This document shows, one piece after another, positions 12,990-24,990 of a stretch of 64,000 nucleotides of DNA; the first letter of the stretch is position 1; each line of letters opens with the position of its first letter. Both the position numbers and the translations under genes were made by a program. The notes under the pieces were generated by a model. The model searched no databases. It had not been told where the DNA came from and worked only from the letters and a program-made list of their open reading frames with translations. Where the stretch lies: assembly GCF_000276665.1 (NCBI RefSeq), contig NW_004955427.1:1951947-2015946 (forward strand). Direction: 5' to 3'. Origin of the DNA: Chinchilla lanigera. Its lineage: Eukaryota > Chordata > Mammalia > Rodentia > Chinchillidae.

Positions 12990-15487
12990 CTATCCATGAA
13001 CAAGGATTATTTTCCATTTGTTGAAATCCTCTTTGATCTGTTTATTCAGAGCACTGTAGTTTTCGTTGAATAGGTCTTTTACTTCTTTTGTTAGACTGAT
13101 TCCTAAATATTTCAATTTCTTGGATGCTATTCTGAAAGGTATGGTTTCTTTAATTTCTCTCTCAGTCTGTTTGTTGTTTGTGTATAGAAATGCTATTGAT
13201 TTCTGGGTGTTGAGTTTGTATCCAGCTACACTGCTGAATTTGTTGATTAATTCAAGGAGTCTTCTTGTGAAGTTTTTGGGGTCTTCCATGTAAAGTACCA
13301 TGTCATCTGCAAATAGTGATAGTTTTACTTCTTCCTTTCCTATCTTTATTCCTTTTGTTTCTCTCTCTTGTATAACTGCTCTGGCTAATGCTTCCAGAAC
13401 TATGTTGAATAGGAGTGGTGACAGTGGACATCCTTATCTTATTTCCAATTTAAGCTTTCAGTTTTTGTCCATTTAGTATGATGTTGGCTGTTGGTTTGTC
13501 ATAGATGGCTTTGATCAGATTGAGGTAAAGACCATCTATTCCTATTTCCTGTAGGGTTTTTATCATGAATGTATGTTAGACTTTATCAAAAGCTTTTTCT
13601 GCATCTATTGAGGTGATCATGTGGTTTTTGTCTTTGGCTCTATTGATAAGGTGTATAACATTTATTGATTTGTGAATATTGATCCATCCCTACATTTCTG
13701 CAATGAATCCAACTTGGTCATGGTGTATGATTTTCTTGATGATTTGCTGCATTCTATTTGCTAGTATTTTATGGAGTATATTTGTGTCTATGTTCATTAG
13801 GGAGATTTGTTTGTAGTACTCTTACTTGGCTGGGTCTTTCTCTGGTTTTTGTATCAGTATAATACTTGCCCCAGAAATGAGTTAGGGAGAACTGCTTCCT
13901 TTTGAATTTCATTGAAGAGTTTGAGGATTGCTGGCATTAAATCCTCTCTGAAATTTTTGTAGCATTCTGCTATGAATCCATCAGGGCCTGGGCTTTTCTT
14001 TGTTGGTAAATTTTTAATCATGTTTTCAATCTCAGTAATTGATATTGGGTTGTTTGAGATTTTTATATCTTCTTGATTCAACTTTGATAATTCATACATA
14101 TCTAGGAATCTGTCCATTTCTTCTGAGTTTTCTATCCTGTGGGAGTAAAGATTTTCAAAGTAGGTATTAATGATCTTTTTAATTTCTGTGGGATCTGTAG
14201 TGATTTCATCCTTTTCATTCCTTATTGCATGAATATGAGTTTTTTCCTTTCTTTTTTTGATAAGGTTGGCTAGGGGTTTATCAATTTTATTTATTCTTTC
14301 AAAGAACCAACTCTTTGATTCATTTATTTTTTGGAGGGTTTTCTTTGTCTCAATTGCATTAATTTCTGCCCTAATCTTTATCATCTCCTCCCTTCTTTGG
14401 GCCTGACTTGTTCTTCTTTTTCTAAAAGTTTGAGGTGCAGCATTAGGCTATTTATTTTTTCTCTTTCTGTTTTCCTTAAATGTGAGTTCACCACTATAAA
14501 TTTCCCGCTGAAGACTGCTTTCATTGTGTCCTACCGATTCTGATAAGTTGTACTTACATTTTCATTTGTTTGTAGGTATTTTTAAATTTCTTCTTTAATT
14601 TCTTCTGTGATCCATTGGTTGTTCAGGAAGTTGCTGTTTAATTTTCAAGTTTTTATGGAGTTTTTGGAGTTCCTTTTGTCATTAATTTTCAATTTCATTG
14701 CACTGCAGTCGGATAATATGCATTGGATAATTTCAATTCTTTTGCATTTAGGTAGGTATGCTCTGTGGGCTAGAATGTGGTCTATTTTATAGAAAGACCC
14801 ATGTGCAGTTGAGAAAAATGTGTATTCTGATGTTGTGGGGTGGAACACTCTGTATACATCTACTATGTCCATTTGTTCACAGATTTGGTTCAGATCTGTT
14901 ATTTCTTTGCTGATTTTTTCTCTAGTTGACTTATTTCTTTGTGTCAAAGGGTTGTTGAGGTTCCCTATTACAATAGTGTTATTAAGTATATGGGTTTTCA
15001 TGTCTGTTAAGATTTGTCTTATATAGTTTTGTCCACTGATATTTGGTGACACATGTTTATGATTGTTATCTCTTCTTCTTGCAGTCTTCCCCTTACAAGT
15101 ATGCAGTGACCTTCTTTATCTGTTTTATTTTCAGTTTGACATTTACATTGTCTGCAAACATAATAGCTACCCCTGCTTTTTTCTGGGTTCCTGTTCCATG
15201 GAAAATTGTTTTTGATCCTTTGACTTTTAGTCTACAGATTTCCTTTTGAGTAAAATGTGTTTCCTGTATATAAAATATCGTTGGATTTGTTTCTTAATCC
15301 ACTCTGCCAGTCTGTTTCTTTTGACTGGTAAATTGAGGCTATTTACATTTATGATTATAACCAATATGTGTTGGCTTATCATTGTCATGTTATTTACTTT
15401 CTGTTGGTTTCCTACTTTTTCTACCTGTTTAATTGCTTGCTTTGCTTGAGGGTTCCTTTCTATTGTTGTTCTTGAAATTGTGGTCAT
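12990..15487 (-). pseudogene. L1 ORF2 endonuclease and reverse-transcriptase region, broken
   Basis: Collinear pieces of ORF2 on the minus strand: an endonuclease start (15,487-15,227, including 'NRLAEWIKKQIQ'), more endonuclease (15,052-14,645, 'HILAHRAYLPKCKR'), the linker and early RT (14,384-13,854, '[17 protein letters not shown]'), and thumb or late RT (13,301-12,990). Frameshifts and stops separate the pieces, and the catalytic RT segment between 13,854 and 13,301 is not in one frame. Function is lost. Confidence 0.85.
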
Positions 15488-16566
15488 TTTTTTGTCTGTC
15501 TAGAATATTTTTTAGTACTCTCTGTAATGATGGTTTGACACTCATGAAGTTCTTTGGTTGTTCTTTGCTTTGGAAATATTTTATTTCTCTGTTAAATTTG
15601 AAGGATAGGTTTGCAGGATACATCAGTCTTGGTTGGAAGCTGTTTTGTCTCAGAACCTGTAATACTTAGCTTCAAGCTCTTCTCAATTGGATGGTTTGTG
15701 TTGAGACATCTGCCGTGATTCTGATAGACTTTCTTTTATAGGTGATCCGTTTCTTTTCTCTAGCAGCTTTTAATATTCTGTGCCTTTGCGGGAGATCTGG
15801 AATCTTGATTATTATATGTGTGGGTGTAGTTTTGTTTTGGTTATGACTAGTTGGAATTCTGTATGCCTCATTTAAGTATATATCAGATTCTGTTTCCATG
15901 CTGTGGAAATTTTCTGCTATTATTTCTGCAAATATTCTTTTTATGTCATTTGTGTTGCCTCCTGCTGTTTCATTGACTCCTATTAGTCTTACATTATTTT
16001 TCTTTGCCTTGTCTTGCAGCTGCTGAATTGATTTTTCCTCGTTTCTTGTTGATTTTAAGAGATTTTTTTCATTCACAATCACTGGCTGCCATGCTGTCTT
16101 CAAGATCTGAAATTCTATCTTTGGCTTCATTCAAGCAGTTTTGCTAGCTTTCAATGGAAGTTTTGATTTCTTGGATATCTCTTTGAATCTGTTTCATGCA
16201 TTCTGGTTTATTCCTATAGTGTTCATTTAATGTTTCCATCTGTTGCCTATGTTCATCTAGTTTTTTACATATTTTTTCTTTAGATGTGCTGAGCAATTCT
16301 TTCATTATTATTGTCATCTCATTTTTTACCTGAGAGGTTATTTCTGATCTGATGTCTTCTATGGCCTGATGGAGTTGTTCCTTCATTTCCATTGCAATCA
16401 TTTCAGCAATTTCAGGTGTGTGTTTACGAAGTTCTCCTATGTCAGTGTCTCCTGGACTTGTTCTGATTGTGGTGGAATTCTGAGATTGTGTTTTAGTCCT
16501 TTGTCTTGTGATGTCTGATGCTGGAGGCAGAACGCTCTGCCTCCCTCTTCCCTGACAGATCAACAA
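15430..16566 (-). pseudogene. L1 ORF1 (RNA-binding chaperone), broken
   Basis: Starts with an ATG at 16,566. The N-terminal 140 codons are coiled-coil-like (charged heptads around 'EMKEQLHQAIEDIRSEI'), ending at a stop at 16,144. A frameshift follows, and the RRM and C-terminal region is readable at 16,130-15,672 ('NNVRLIGVNETAGGN', then 'RIPTSHNQNKTTPTHIIIK') to another stop; the last part is at 15,623-15,429. Total length fits rodent ORF1 (about 370 residues). It is not translatable as one protein. Confidence 0.85.
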
Positions 16567-16569
16567 AAG

Positions 16570-17574
16570 TCACTAGTATCCCTAGTTTTCCTGGTTGTCA
16601 GGCTTGCCCCTTAGTGTCCGCTGAGATGCACTGCTTAGTCTCGGATCTTCTGGCAGATGGTGAAGTGTATCCAGTTCTCCCAGTTCTCAAATGCAAACTG
16701 TGATGTCAGCTGATGGTAGACAATCTGATCCAGTGTCCCCTCACAGCTCTGGGCACATGTATGACCCACAAGTGGGCTGCACCAGTGGCGCAACATGGAC
16801 CATTGGTCCTGTGTCCCCAGGCAGTTCAGGGTGCAGGCAGAACCCAGACATGGACTGCAGGGTCAACAGTTCATGAACCACCTGATTCTGTGTCTCCAGG
16901 AAGCTCAGGGTGCACACAGGAGCCAGACATGGACTGCCCTGATGGTGATCATGGACTGCCTGTGTCTGTGACCTCCAGGAGGTCAGGGTGCAAGTAAAGC
17001 CCAGACACAAACTGTGGTGCCAGCAATTCATGGACTGATGCTGTAGTACCTCAGGTGGTGCAGGACACATGCAGGAATGGCCCAGACATGAACCCTGGTG
17101 CTAGCAATTCATGGGCCTTCTGAGTCAGGCTCTTCTGTCTGCACCAGGCATATGAGGGTGGAGACTGAGACTGTAATAGTGGCGGGGTTGTTGGTCACCT
17201 CCTTTGCCCCCGGGAAGTAAATGGGAAATACCTGGTTCTCTCGGTGTTGAGCTGCAAACCATGATGTCAGTGGATCATGGACCACCTGATTCTGTGTCTC
17301 CAGGCAGCTCAGGCTGTGCACAAGAGCCAGACATGGGCTACACTGGCAATGATCCCAGACTGCCTTTTTCTGTCACCTCCAGGAGGTCAGGGCACAGGTA
17401 AAGCCCAGACTTGAAGCATGGTGCCGGCAGTTCATGGACTGCCTGCTCTAGTACCTCAGGTGGCACAGGACACATGCAGGGAGGGCCCAAAGAAGAACCC
17501 TGGTATTAGCCGTTCATGGACATTCTGAGTCAGGATCTCCTGTCTGCACTGGGCACACAGAGGGTGGAGACTCC
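16570..17574 (-). promoter_or_regulatory. L1 5'UTR with tandem monomers (~404-bp period)
   Basis: 'accacctgattctgtgtctc' recurs at about 16,876 and 17,281, and the whole block after each copy is similar ('ccaggaggtcagg', 'tagtacctcaggtgg', 'gacacatgcagg'), giving a period near 404 bp. Shorter sub-repeats ('ccaggcagctcagg' type) are visible within it. The array stops abruptly at the target duplication, as L1 promoters with a partial outermost monomer do. Promoter function is known for rodent L1 monomers; here it is inferred. Confidence 0.75.
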
Positions 17575-18935
17575 CATCCTATAAGAATAAAGATTTTGAA
17601 GTACTTATTGATGATCTTCTGAATTTCCAATGGAGCTGTAATGATTTCACCCTTTTCATTCCTCAGTGCATGAATTTGCATGTTTCCCCCTTTGTTGATA
17701 AGGTTGGCTAGGACTTTATCAATTTTATTTATTCTTTCAAAGAACGAACTCTTCATTCATTAATTTTTTGTACTGTTTGCTTAGTCTCCATTGCATTAAT
17801 TTGAACTCCAATTTTTATAATTCCCTCCCTTGTATGGGCTTTGGGCTTGACTTGCTCTTCTTCTTCTTCTAGAAGCTTAAGATGCCACATTAGGTTGTGT
17901 ATTTGTGCGTGTTCTGTTTTCCTGATGTGAGAATCCACCACTATAAACTTCCCTCTCAAGAATGCTTTCATTGAGTCCCAGAGGTTCCAGTATATTGTAT
18001 CTGCTCTCTTGTTTAGTTGTAGATATTGTTTAATTTCTTCTTTAAATTCATCTGTGACCCATTATCTGTTCAGCCGGATGTTATTTAATTTCCATATATT
18101 TATGGAGTTTTCAAATTTTCTTTTTCTCATTAATTTCCAATTTCATTGCTCTATAGTGAGATAATATGCATGGGATAATTTCAATTCCGTTGCATTTACA
18201 TAGGCATGTTCCATGGGCTAGTATATGGTTTACTTTAGAGAACTGCCATGTGCAGCTGTGAAGAATGTGTATTCTGATGTCGTTGAGTGGAACACTCTGT
18301 AAAGGTCTACCAAATCCATTTGTTCACAGATTTGGTTCTGTTTTGATATTTCTTTGCTGATTTTTTGTGTAGTTGATCTATCTTTTTGTGATAATGGGTA
18401 TGAAGTTTCCCCAGTATAATTGTATTATTGCTTATTTGATTTTTCATGTCTGTTAATATTTGTCTCATATAATTGGGTGCTTCCATATTTGGTGCATACA
18501 TATTTATGATTCCTAGATCTTCCTCTTAAAGTTTTCCCCTAACAAGTATGTGGTGACATTCTTTATCTCTTTTGATCATTCTTGGTTTGAAATTCATATT
18601 GTCTGCAAACAGAATAGCTACCCCTTCTTTTTTCTGGGTTCCTGTAGTATGGAAGGTTGTCTTTCATCCTTTGATTATTTAGTCTATGAATTTCTTTTTG
18701 AGTTAAATGTGCTTCTTGTATGCAGAATATTGTTGGATTTTGTTTCTTAATCTATTCTGCCAGTCTGTTTCTTTTGATTGGTGAATTGAAGCCATTTACA
18801 TTGATGATTATAACTGATATGTATTGGCTTATCTTATTCATACTCTTTTCCTGCTGTTGGTTCCCTGATTTTCACCTGTGTTCAATTTCTTACCCTGCCT
18901 AGTGGTTTCATTCTGATGTATTCTTGGAATTTTCA

Positions 18936-19830
18936 TCATTTCCATCTCTTTCTAGAATATCTGTCAGTACTCTTTGTAAGGTTGTTTTGGTGGTCATGAA
19001 TTTCTTCCAGATCTAAGTGTCTTATTTCTTCATTAATTTTGAAAGATAATTTTGCAGGGTATATCAATTTGGGTTGGAATTTTTTGTCTTTCAGGACTTG
19101 AAATATTTCATTGCAAGCTCTTGACTTGATGGTTTGTGTTGAGAAGTCTTCCATGATTTTGATGGGTTTTTCTTTATAGATGATCTGTTTCTTTTCTCTA
19201 ATAGCTTTTAATATTCTATTCTTTTCCAGAATTTGGAATCTTTATTATTGTATGTCTTAATGTAGTTTTATTTTGGTTGAAGTTTCTTGGAATTCTACAT
19301 GCTTCATTTGTTTGTATGTCAAATTCTTTATCCACATTTGGGAAGTTTTCTACCATGATTTCTGCGAAGTTTTTTTAATGGCATATGTGTTATCTCCAGC
19401 TTTCTCATTGACTCCAATCAATCATATGTTACTTTTCTTGAATCATCTTATAGCTGTTGGATTGATTTTTCATAGTCTCTTGCTATTTTTAAGATATCTT
19501 TCTTTTCACTCTCACTAACTGCAATTCTGTCTTCAAGATCTGATATTTTATCCTCTCCTTCATTCAACCTGTTTCATATACTTTCAGTGAAACTTTTAAT
19601 CTCTTGGATTTCTGCTTTGATCTGTTTCATGGATTCCATATTTTCCCTAAATTGGGCATTTTTTGTTTTCAACATTTTTCTAAGCTCATCTATTCTTTTA
19701 TCTATGTCTTATCTAATATCTTTGATTTTAAGCAGCATTTCTTTTTGTACCTGAGTGTTTCTTTTCTCCATAGCCTTTTCCATTTTTTCACTTCTGTTGC
19801 TATAATTTGAGAAAGTTCTACTGTTTGACT
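18936..19830 (-). pseudogene. ORF1 remnant of the older L1
   Basis: Landmarks of ORF1 (C-terminal 'MEDFSTQTIKSRACNEIFQVL' at 19,154 leftward; coiled-coil region toward 19,830) align with the ORF1 of the younger element. Multiple stops in every frame. The copy is clearly older than the L1 inserted beside it. Confidence 0.7.
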
Positions 19831-20841
19831 TCCAGTTTCATCTATGTCATTGTGTTCTGGGCTTGTTCTCAGTGGGCTAGTGGGTCTAGGTTTGCATTTT
19901 GCTTCTGTGTCTTGTCATTTTCCATATTCTCTTTTTTATTTTATTTTGTTTTCTGCATTGATGCTTGCTGATTTATTATGATAGATAGCTTTATCACTAG
20001 TATTGAGATTTGCTGAGGTGATGTCTCTTCTTCAGGGATGTAACCTAGATGTAGGTGGTTCTTCATAGGTATCCCAAGAACCTACCTTCTCAATTTGTAA
20101 AGGATTCAAAGTTACTATTTGGCTCAGCACCCAATCCTTTTGTATTCAGTTGTGATGGTGATTTTGATCCAATACAATCACAATGTTATCACATAGAGGA
20201 GAAAAACTGATTATAACACATATGACATCCTGGTTAGAGTAGTACAGATAGTAATAACAATAGTTGCAGGTACAGCTTAACTACTGACAAACTATGATGA
20301 CCATTAACCTGCTACCTGCAACTACAGGAGCAAACTCTAAAGGTATATAACAAAACCAAACATATACCATGTTCTTATGCAGTGATTTTCCCCTTAGTGG
20401 AGTTATTTTACCCTTTTTTGGGGGGGGGCAGGAGTATTAAGATGGGAAAGTAACTGGATAAAGTGATGAATGAGGTCAAATATAGCAAAGTCCAGGCTGA
20501 AGGTCAAATGATGATCACCCAAGTTTCAGGAAATTGGAGAATGCTTGAATGGAAAATGAAATAGAACGTGATGGAGTAATCAGAAAAGAAAGAGACAAGG
20601 TTTACTCACTTGAAAGTTTAAATTCAAAAAGTAGTTGAGGAAAGAGAGAAAGAGGATGAATACAAGAAAATGAAAAATATAGAAAAAGAAACCTAAACAT
20701 TGAAAAAAGAAGGAAAAAAGAAAGAATGGAAAAGAAAGGAAGAAGAAAAGAAAGAAAAAGGTAGACCTGAGAAAGAGAGGAGACAAATAAATACAAAACC
20801 AAAATAAGCACAAAATAGAAGACAAAACAAGGTGACTTCCA

Positions 20842-20936
20842 GGGGCCAGAAAATGTAGCTCAGTGGCATAGTACCTACCTGGCAAGCATGAGTCCCTGAG
20901 TTCGATTCTCCGTACCAAAACCAAAACAAAACAAAA
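20842..20936 (+). repeat. ID-type SINE
   Basis: 'tgtagctcagtggcatagta' (A-box region), 'cctggcaagcatgag', 'gagttcgattctccgtacc' (B-box region), then an A-rich tail of CAAAA units. Nine-bp duplication 'tgacttcca' at 20,833-20,841 and 20,937-20,945. It lies within the 5'UTR of the older L1. Confidence 0.92.
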
Positions 20937-21260
20937 TGACTTCCAACCAGATGGGAAAAGGATAGCCAATCAGACAAACAAAGGAGAATAAAAGTAGTAA
21001 AATATTTTTGATGATTACAGTTCTGTGATAGTGTCCATGTCAGATCTTACAAATATGCTGTGTACACCAGCAAGTTTGCCATGGGAATTGTGCTGCATAT
21101 GGAGCTGATCTTGGCCTCTGGATGTAGGACTGGTACCAGTCTTCTGTTGGTGGAGTTCTCCAGATTCCGACTGTGGGCTCCTTGCTGCTGCTTCTGACAA
21201 TTCCATGTTGTTGGTCTCACTGATTACCGTGTGCACCTCAGATGGGCTGTCCTGGGTCTC

Positions 21261-22125
21261 ATGGGTTCTCTATTCCTATTGCTTTTAAAAGAATGAAATC
21301 CTAATTGTGTTTGCATTCCCCCAACCCGAGTTGCCTAGGTAATAGTAGTGGCTTAATATATTTACTCAAGGATATGATCTAATAACCAGGGCCCTAAACT
21401 TGAATGAATTCTGCCAATTTGAGGTGAGACAGCATTATACACAAATAATAGTCTCTCAGAATGAAAAATTGTATTACTTGTTAATACTTCCTTGTATGGC
21501 AGAAAACCTATTTTACTCTTTGAAGAATGGTTTGACACTTTAAAATAATGCAGAAGCATATAAAACACAGAGTCTTCTAGAAAAGTCAAGCATTAGAATT
21601 ATGAACTTCAAAGTTCAGCATTGTTATCAAGGCGCTCTGGATAGTCCAGAGGGCAGACTGATCTAACTATTAGACAGATAATACTGTACAGGAGCTTCTG
21701 TTTAGCCAAGGACACAATCACTATCATTCCTTTCAAATGGAAGGAAGAGAATTGTATCATTTTCTGTCAAAGCCCTCTAATGTTTAATTAAGCAAATGAA
21801 ATGTGTTTGCAATGACCCGTCAATGTATTTAAAGATACACATGAAGGAAGATGACAGCCATCTTTTTTCACACTTCATGAAACTCTTCAGTTCACAGAAA
21901 GAGAGCTAACAGTAGCTAACCATGAGACTTTGGAAACGCAGTGTATTAATTTGTCTGAAATGACATGACAATGTTGCCTTCTGTGCATCCTCCCATGAAA
22001 ATAAGTCAGACAATGTAAGTGACCTACTGAAAACTTCCTTGTAGCTTCCCAAGGCATATTAAAAGAACATCCACTGAGACCACTGATTATCTGGCCTTAG
22101 CACCTTTCAAATTACACCCTTGTCA
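21261..22125. other. Single-copy sequence without a recognised gene
   Basis: No repeat family or coding signal recognised. Two 'gtaagtgac' donor-like words (near 22,014 and 22,134) lack credible upstream exons. Confidence 0.45.
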
Positions 22126-22330
22126 TCAACCTTGTAAGTGACACTTTTTTGGGATGAGTTGTCTTTGGAGAGGTGGTGTGTAGAGTGAAGTGGGGCAGAA
22201 AAAACCCTACTGATTGCGAGATGAATAAAGAGGCTATTGAAATAGTTAAAATAATAATATTAACTCATATGGTGCTTGCAACACTCACCAGAACGCTTTG
22301 AAACTGCAAGCTTAAACCATTTCACAATTA
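22126..22330 (+). repeat. Left arm of an old inverted repeat
   Basis: Matches the reverse complement of 28,505-28,755 by eye: 'gataaagaggctattgaaat' type core, 'catatggtgcttgcaacact', 'ccatttcacaatta' and 'gtgacac' are shared. Divergence is appreciable, and this arm lacks the 38-base 5S-like insert of the other arm. Family unknown; it could be two copies of one repeat in opposite orientation or an inverted duplication. Confidence 0.75.
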
Positions 22331-22334
22331 GTGT

Positions 22335-24990
22335 AGGTTCTTGAATTCAACACAAAAAAATCAAGTCTGTTCTTGTACACCAATAATAAACTCACTGAGA
22401 AAGAAATTAGGAACACAATAACATTCATGATAACATCGAGAAAATGAAATACTTAGGAATTAACCTAAACAATGAAGTGAGAGTGTTCTACAATAAAATC
22501 TCTAAAAAAGGAGATTGAAGAAGACATCAGAAAGTGGAATGATATCCCCTGTTCCTCGATAGGCAGACTCAGTATATACAAAATGGCTGCACTTCCAAAA
22601 CTGACGTACAGATTCAACACAGTCCCAGTCAAGACACCAATAATATTCCTCAGAAAAGTGCATAAAACGGTGCTACAGTTTTTATGGAACCAGAATATTA
22701 AATTTAATCCTGAGTAATGAGAGCAAAATGAGAAGCATCACAATCCCAGACCTGACATATTATAAATCTACTGTGATAAAAGCAACATGGTACTGGCATG
22801 AAATCCGACATGAAGTTTAATGGAAAAGAATAGAGGACAGAGAAGTAATCCTAGGTGCATTCAACTCCTTTATCTTTGACAAAAGGGTTAAAAACACACT
22901 GGAAAAAAAACCTCTTTAATAAATGGTGTTGAGAAAACTGACTATTCACACACAGAAGATTGAATCTAGACCCACATTTTTCACCACATACTAAACCAAA
23001 ATCAAAGTGAATCAAAGAACTACAATGTTAGAACAGAAACACTTAACCAACTTGTAATGGTTTGGGGCTTATTTTGCAAGGGAGAACAATATAATACAGG
23101 ACCCATATTTTATATGATTATTTATAATAGTCACCCAAAGAACAATATAAAAAAAGAGTGCAGGAAATCTGTCTACACACTATAGACCAAGAATCCAGCT
23201 GAGGGCCTGGATCCTGCGATGATGTCCTGCATGAGTCCAGTTTGAGACCTAGAGCTCATAACAATGCCTCCCATGAGTCCACCTGGAGGTTCAGAGCCCC
23301 TAACAATGTCTCATGCAGGGCTGTTTCACGGATCTACTGTAAAGGCCCAAAGGTCAGTGGTGGAACCTAGGAAGTCTGTGCCAGTGATCTGTACTATCAG
23401 GCTGAGGGATCTGCACTGGAGTCAGAAAGTGACGCTCAGAAGAACCAGAGCTCCCCTGAAAGGTACCAGAGCCATCCTCAGCAACAGTGAGATCCTGAGC
23501 TCCTCTGATGATCAAGATGGTTGAGTTCCCATCAGGAAAACCAGCACAGCAAGCTTCTCCCAGAGACCAGCAGTGCACAATCTTCCCCTCTGGAGCCAGG
23601 AAGCGATGCTCAAAGTGAGGACCAGAGCTCCCCCAAAGTGAACCAAAGCCATTCTCAGTGCCAACGAGGTCCTAAGCTCCTTGCAGGATGAAAACAGCCA
23701 GGTCATCAGGAAAGCCAGCACGAGGAGCTCCTCCAACAAAACCAACAGCTCCTTACAGCTTCCACCAACTCCAACAGCCTCTTTAGTTCACAAAAAGCCT
23801 TTCTTCTTCTTCAGGTCTGTCTCTTATGCTGCTGGCAACAGCCCCAGGTGGGCCTCCCACACCCAGCACCACGCTCACACAGTTCAGCTGGGGGTTATAC
23901 GCTGACCACCAGTTTTCAGTCCACTACACTACTGGAAAAACAAAATAAGTAAAACTCTTGAATTCATAGGCATATGCAAGGATTTTCTGACTAGAACCCT
24001 GGTTACACAGGAAATAGTACTGAGTGTCAACAATATCAAATTTAAAAAATTTCTCCACAGCAAAAAAATCAACAGAATGAAAAGAAGACCTATACGCAAC
24101 TTGCCAACTATTCCTCAAAGGACTAATATCTAGAATACATAAAAAATAACAAAATTAGACCTCCCAAAGTATAACAGCCAATGAAAAGATGGACAAGTGA
24201 AATGAATAGACACTTCACAGAAGAAGTACAAATGATCAATGATGAAGAGAAGAAAGGTTCAGATTGCTAGCTATCAGAAAATGCCAATTAAAACAAAACT
24301 GAAATTACTTCTTAGGTCAGAAAGAATAGCTATGGTCATGTAATCAAATAATAAGTGCCCATGAGGCAGAGGGGAAAGAGAAATCCATCCCCATTGTTTG
24401 TGGGAATGTAAACTATACAACCATTATGGAAATCAGTATGGAGTATCCTCAAAACATGGAAAATAGAAATTTTATTTGATTCAGATGGTCATCTTATGAG
24501 TATCCTCCCAAGCGTTAAAGATATCATTTTACAATATACATGAATACCTCTATTTATAGTAGTACGATTTATAACAGTTAAATCTTTGAAGCAGCCTATC
24601 TGTTCACCAGTGTATGAGTTAACAAGGAAAATATGGTGTTTACACACAGTGGAGTATTACTCTGCTATAAAGAAAGATAAACTTGAGTCATCTATAGAAT
24701 GATGTTTGTGCACTGAGTCCATACATTAACTGAAATAAATCAGACACATCAGTTTAAATATTGCATGGTTTCTCTTACATGAGAAATCTGAATTATAAAA
24801 AAACAGCAAGGGAAAAAAGATAATAGGACACATCAAGATAGATCTTTTTCAAAAGGGGAAGCAACTGATAGATTGAGAAAAGGGGTAGAGGTGAAGGAAG
24901 GGGGATAAAAAAGATTCATGTTATCTACATGCACCAATTCAACACAAGTATTATGAACTTTATGTGCTGCAAATATGTCTAAAAAACAGG
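22335..24990 (+). mobile_element. LINE-1 (plus strand) 3' half, split by an LTR
   Basis: ORF2 from the late RT region ('tcaagtctgttcttgtacac', 22,363) through the C-terminal domain ('gagtattactctgctataaa', ~24,652) into the 3'UTR. Interrupted by the 876-bp LTR at 23,053-23,928; the L1 text is continuous across it. Stops throughout; 5' part absent. The 3' limit is approximate because no clear poly-A or duplication was found. Confidence 0.85.
23053..23928. mobile_element. Unidentified 876-bp LTR-like insertion with internal tandem repeats
   Basis: Bounded by 'tgtaatgg' and 'ccactaca', an imperfect TG...CA inverted terminus as in retroviral LTRs, and by 'caact'/'ctact' (4 of 5 bases) as target duplication in L1 ORF2. 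Inside are two ~176-bp repeats (from ~23,405 and ~23,583; shared 'ccagagctccc', 'atcaggaaa', 'ccagcac') and a shorter ~60-bp pair ('catgagtcca' units near 23,230 and 23,274). No retroviral genes. Strand is undetermined, and I do not recognise the family. Confidence 0.65.

Larger units (their letters stand above)
11188..17574 (-). mobile_element. Near full-length LINE-1 (6.39 kb) with 5'UTR monomers
   Basis: The best preserved L1 here. In minus order: tandem 5'UTR monomers (17,574 to ~16,570), ORF1 (16,566 to ~15,430), ORF2 (~15,487-11,641), 3'UTR and a short A-rich tail at the left edge. A perfect 14-bp target duplication 'catcctataagaat' lies at 11,174-11,187 and 17,575-17,588. The nick context AAGAAT/AAAG loosely fits an L1 endonuclease site. 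Stops and frameshifts in both ORFs show it is dead, although the last 310 codons of ORF2 are still open. Confidence 0.93.
10546..21260 (-). mobile_element. Older LINE-1 split by a younger one
   Basis: Two parts of one element: 10,546-11,187 (RT region) and 17,575-21,260 (early ORF2, ORF1 and 5'UTR). The break is filled by the 6.4-kb L1 at 11,188-17,574, flanked by the exact duplication 'catcctataagaat'. The 3' half of ORF2 and the 3'UTR are missing beyond 10,546. The endonuclease and ORF1 regions align with the younger copy by landmarks but carry many stops. The 5'UTR part (19,850-21,260) contains a T-rich stretch on the minus strand and an ID SINE. Confidence 0.85.

Noticed and set aside
20580..20969. 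Phenylalanine/leucine-rich minus frame resembling a membrane protein
   Set aside because: A product of the T-rich tract of the L1 5'UTR plus an ID SINE; homologous non-coding tracts occur in other L1 5'UTRs here.
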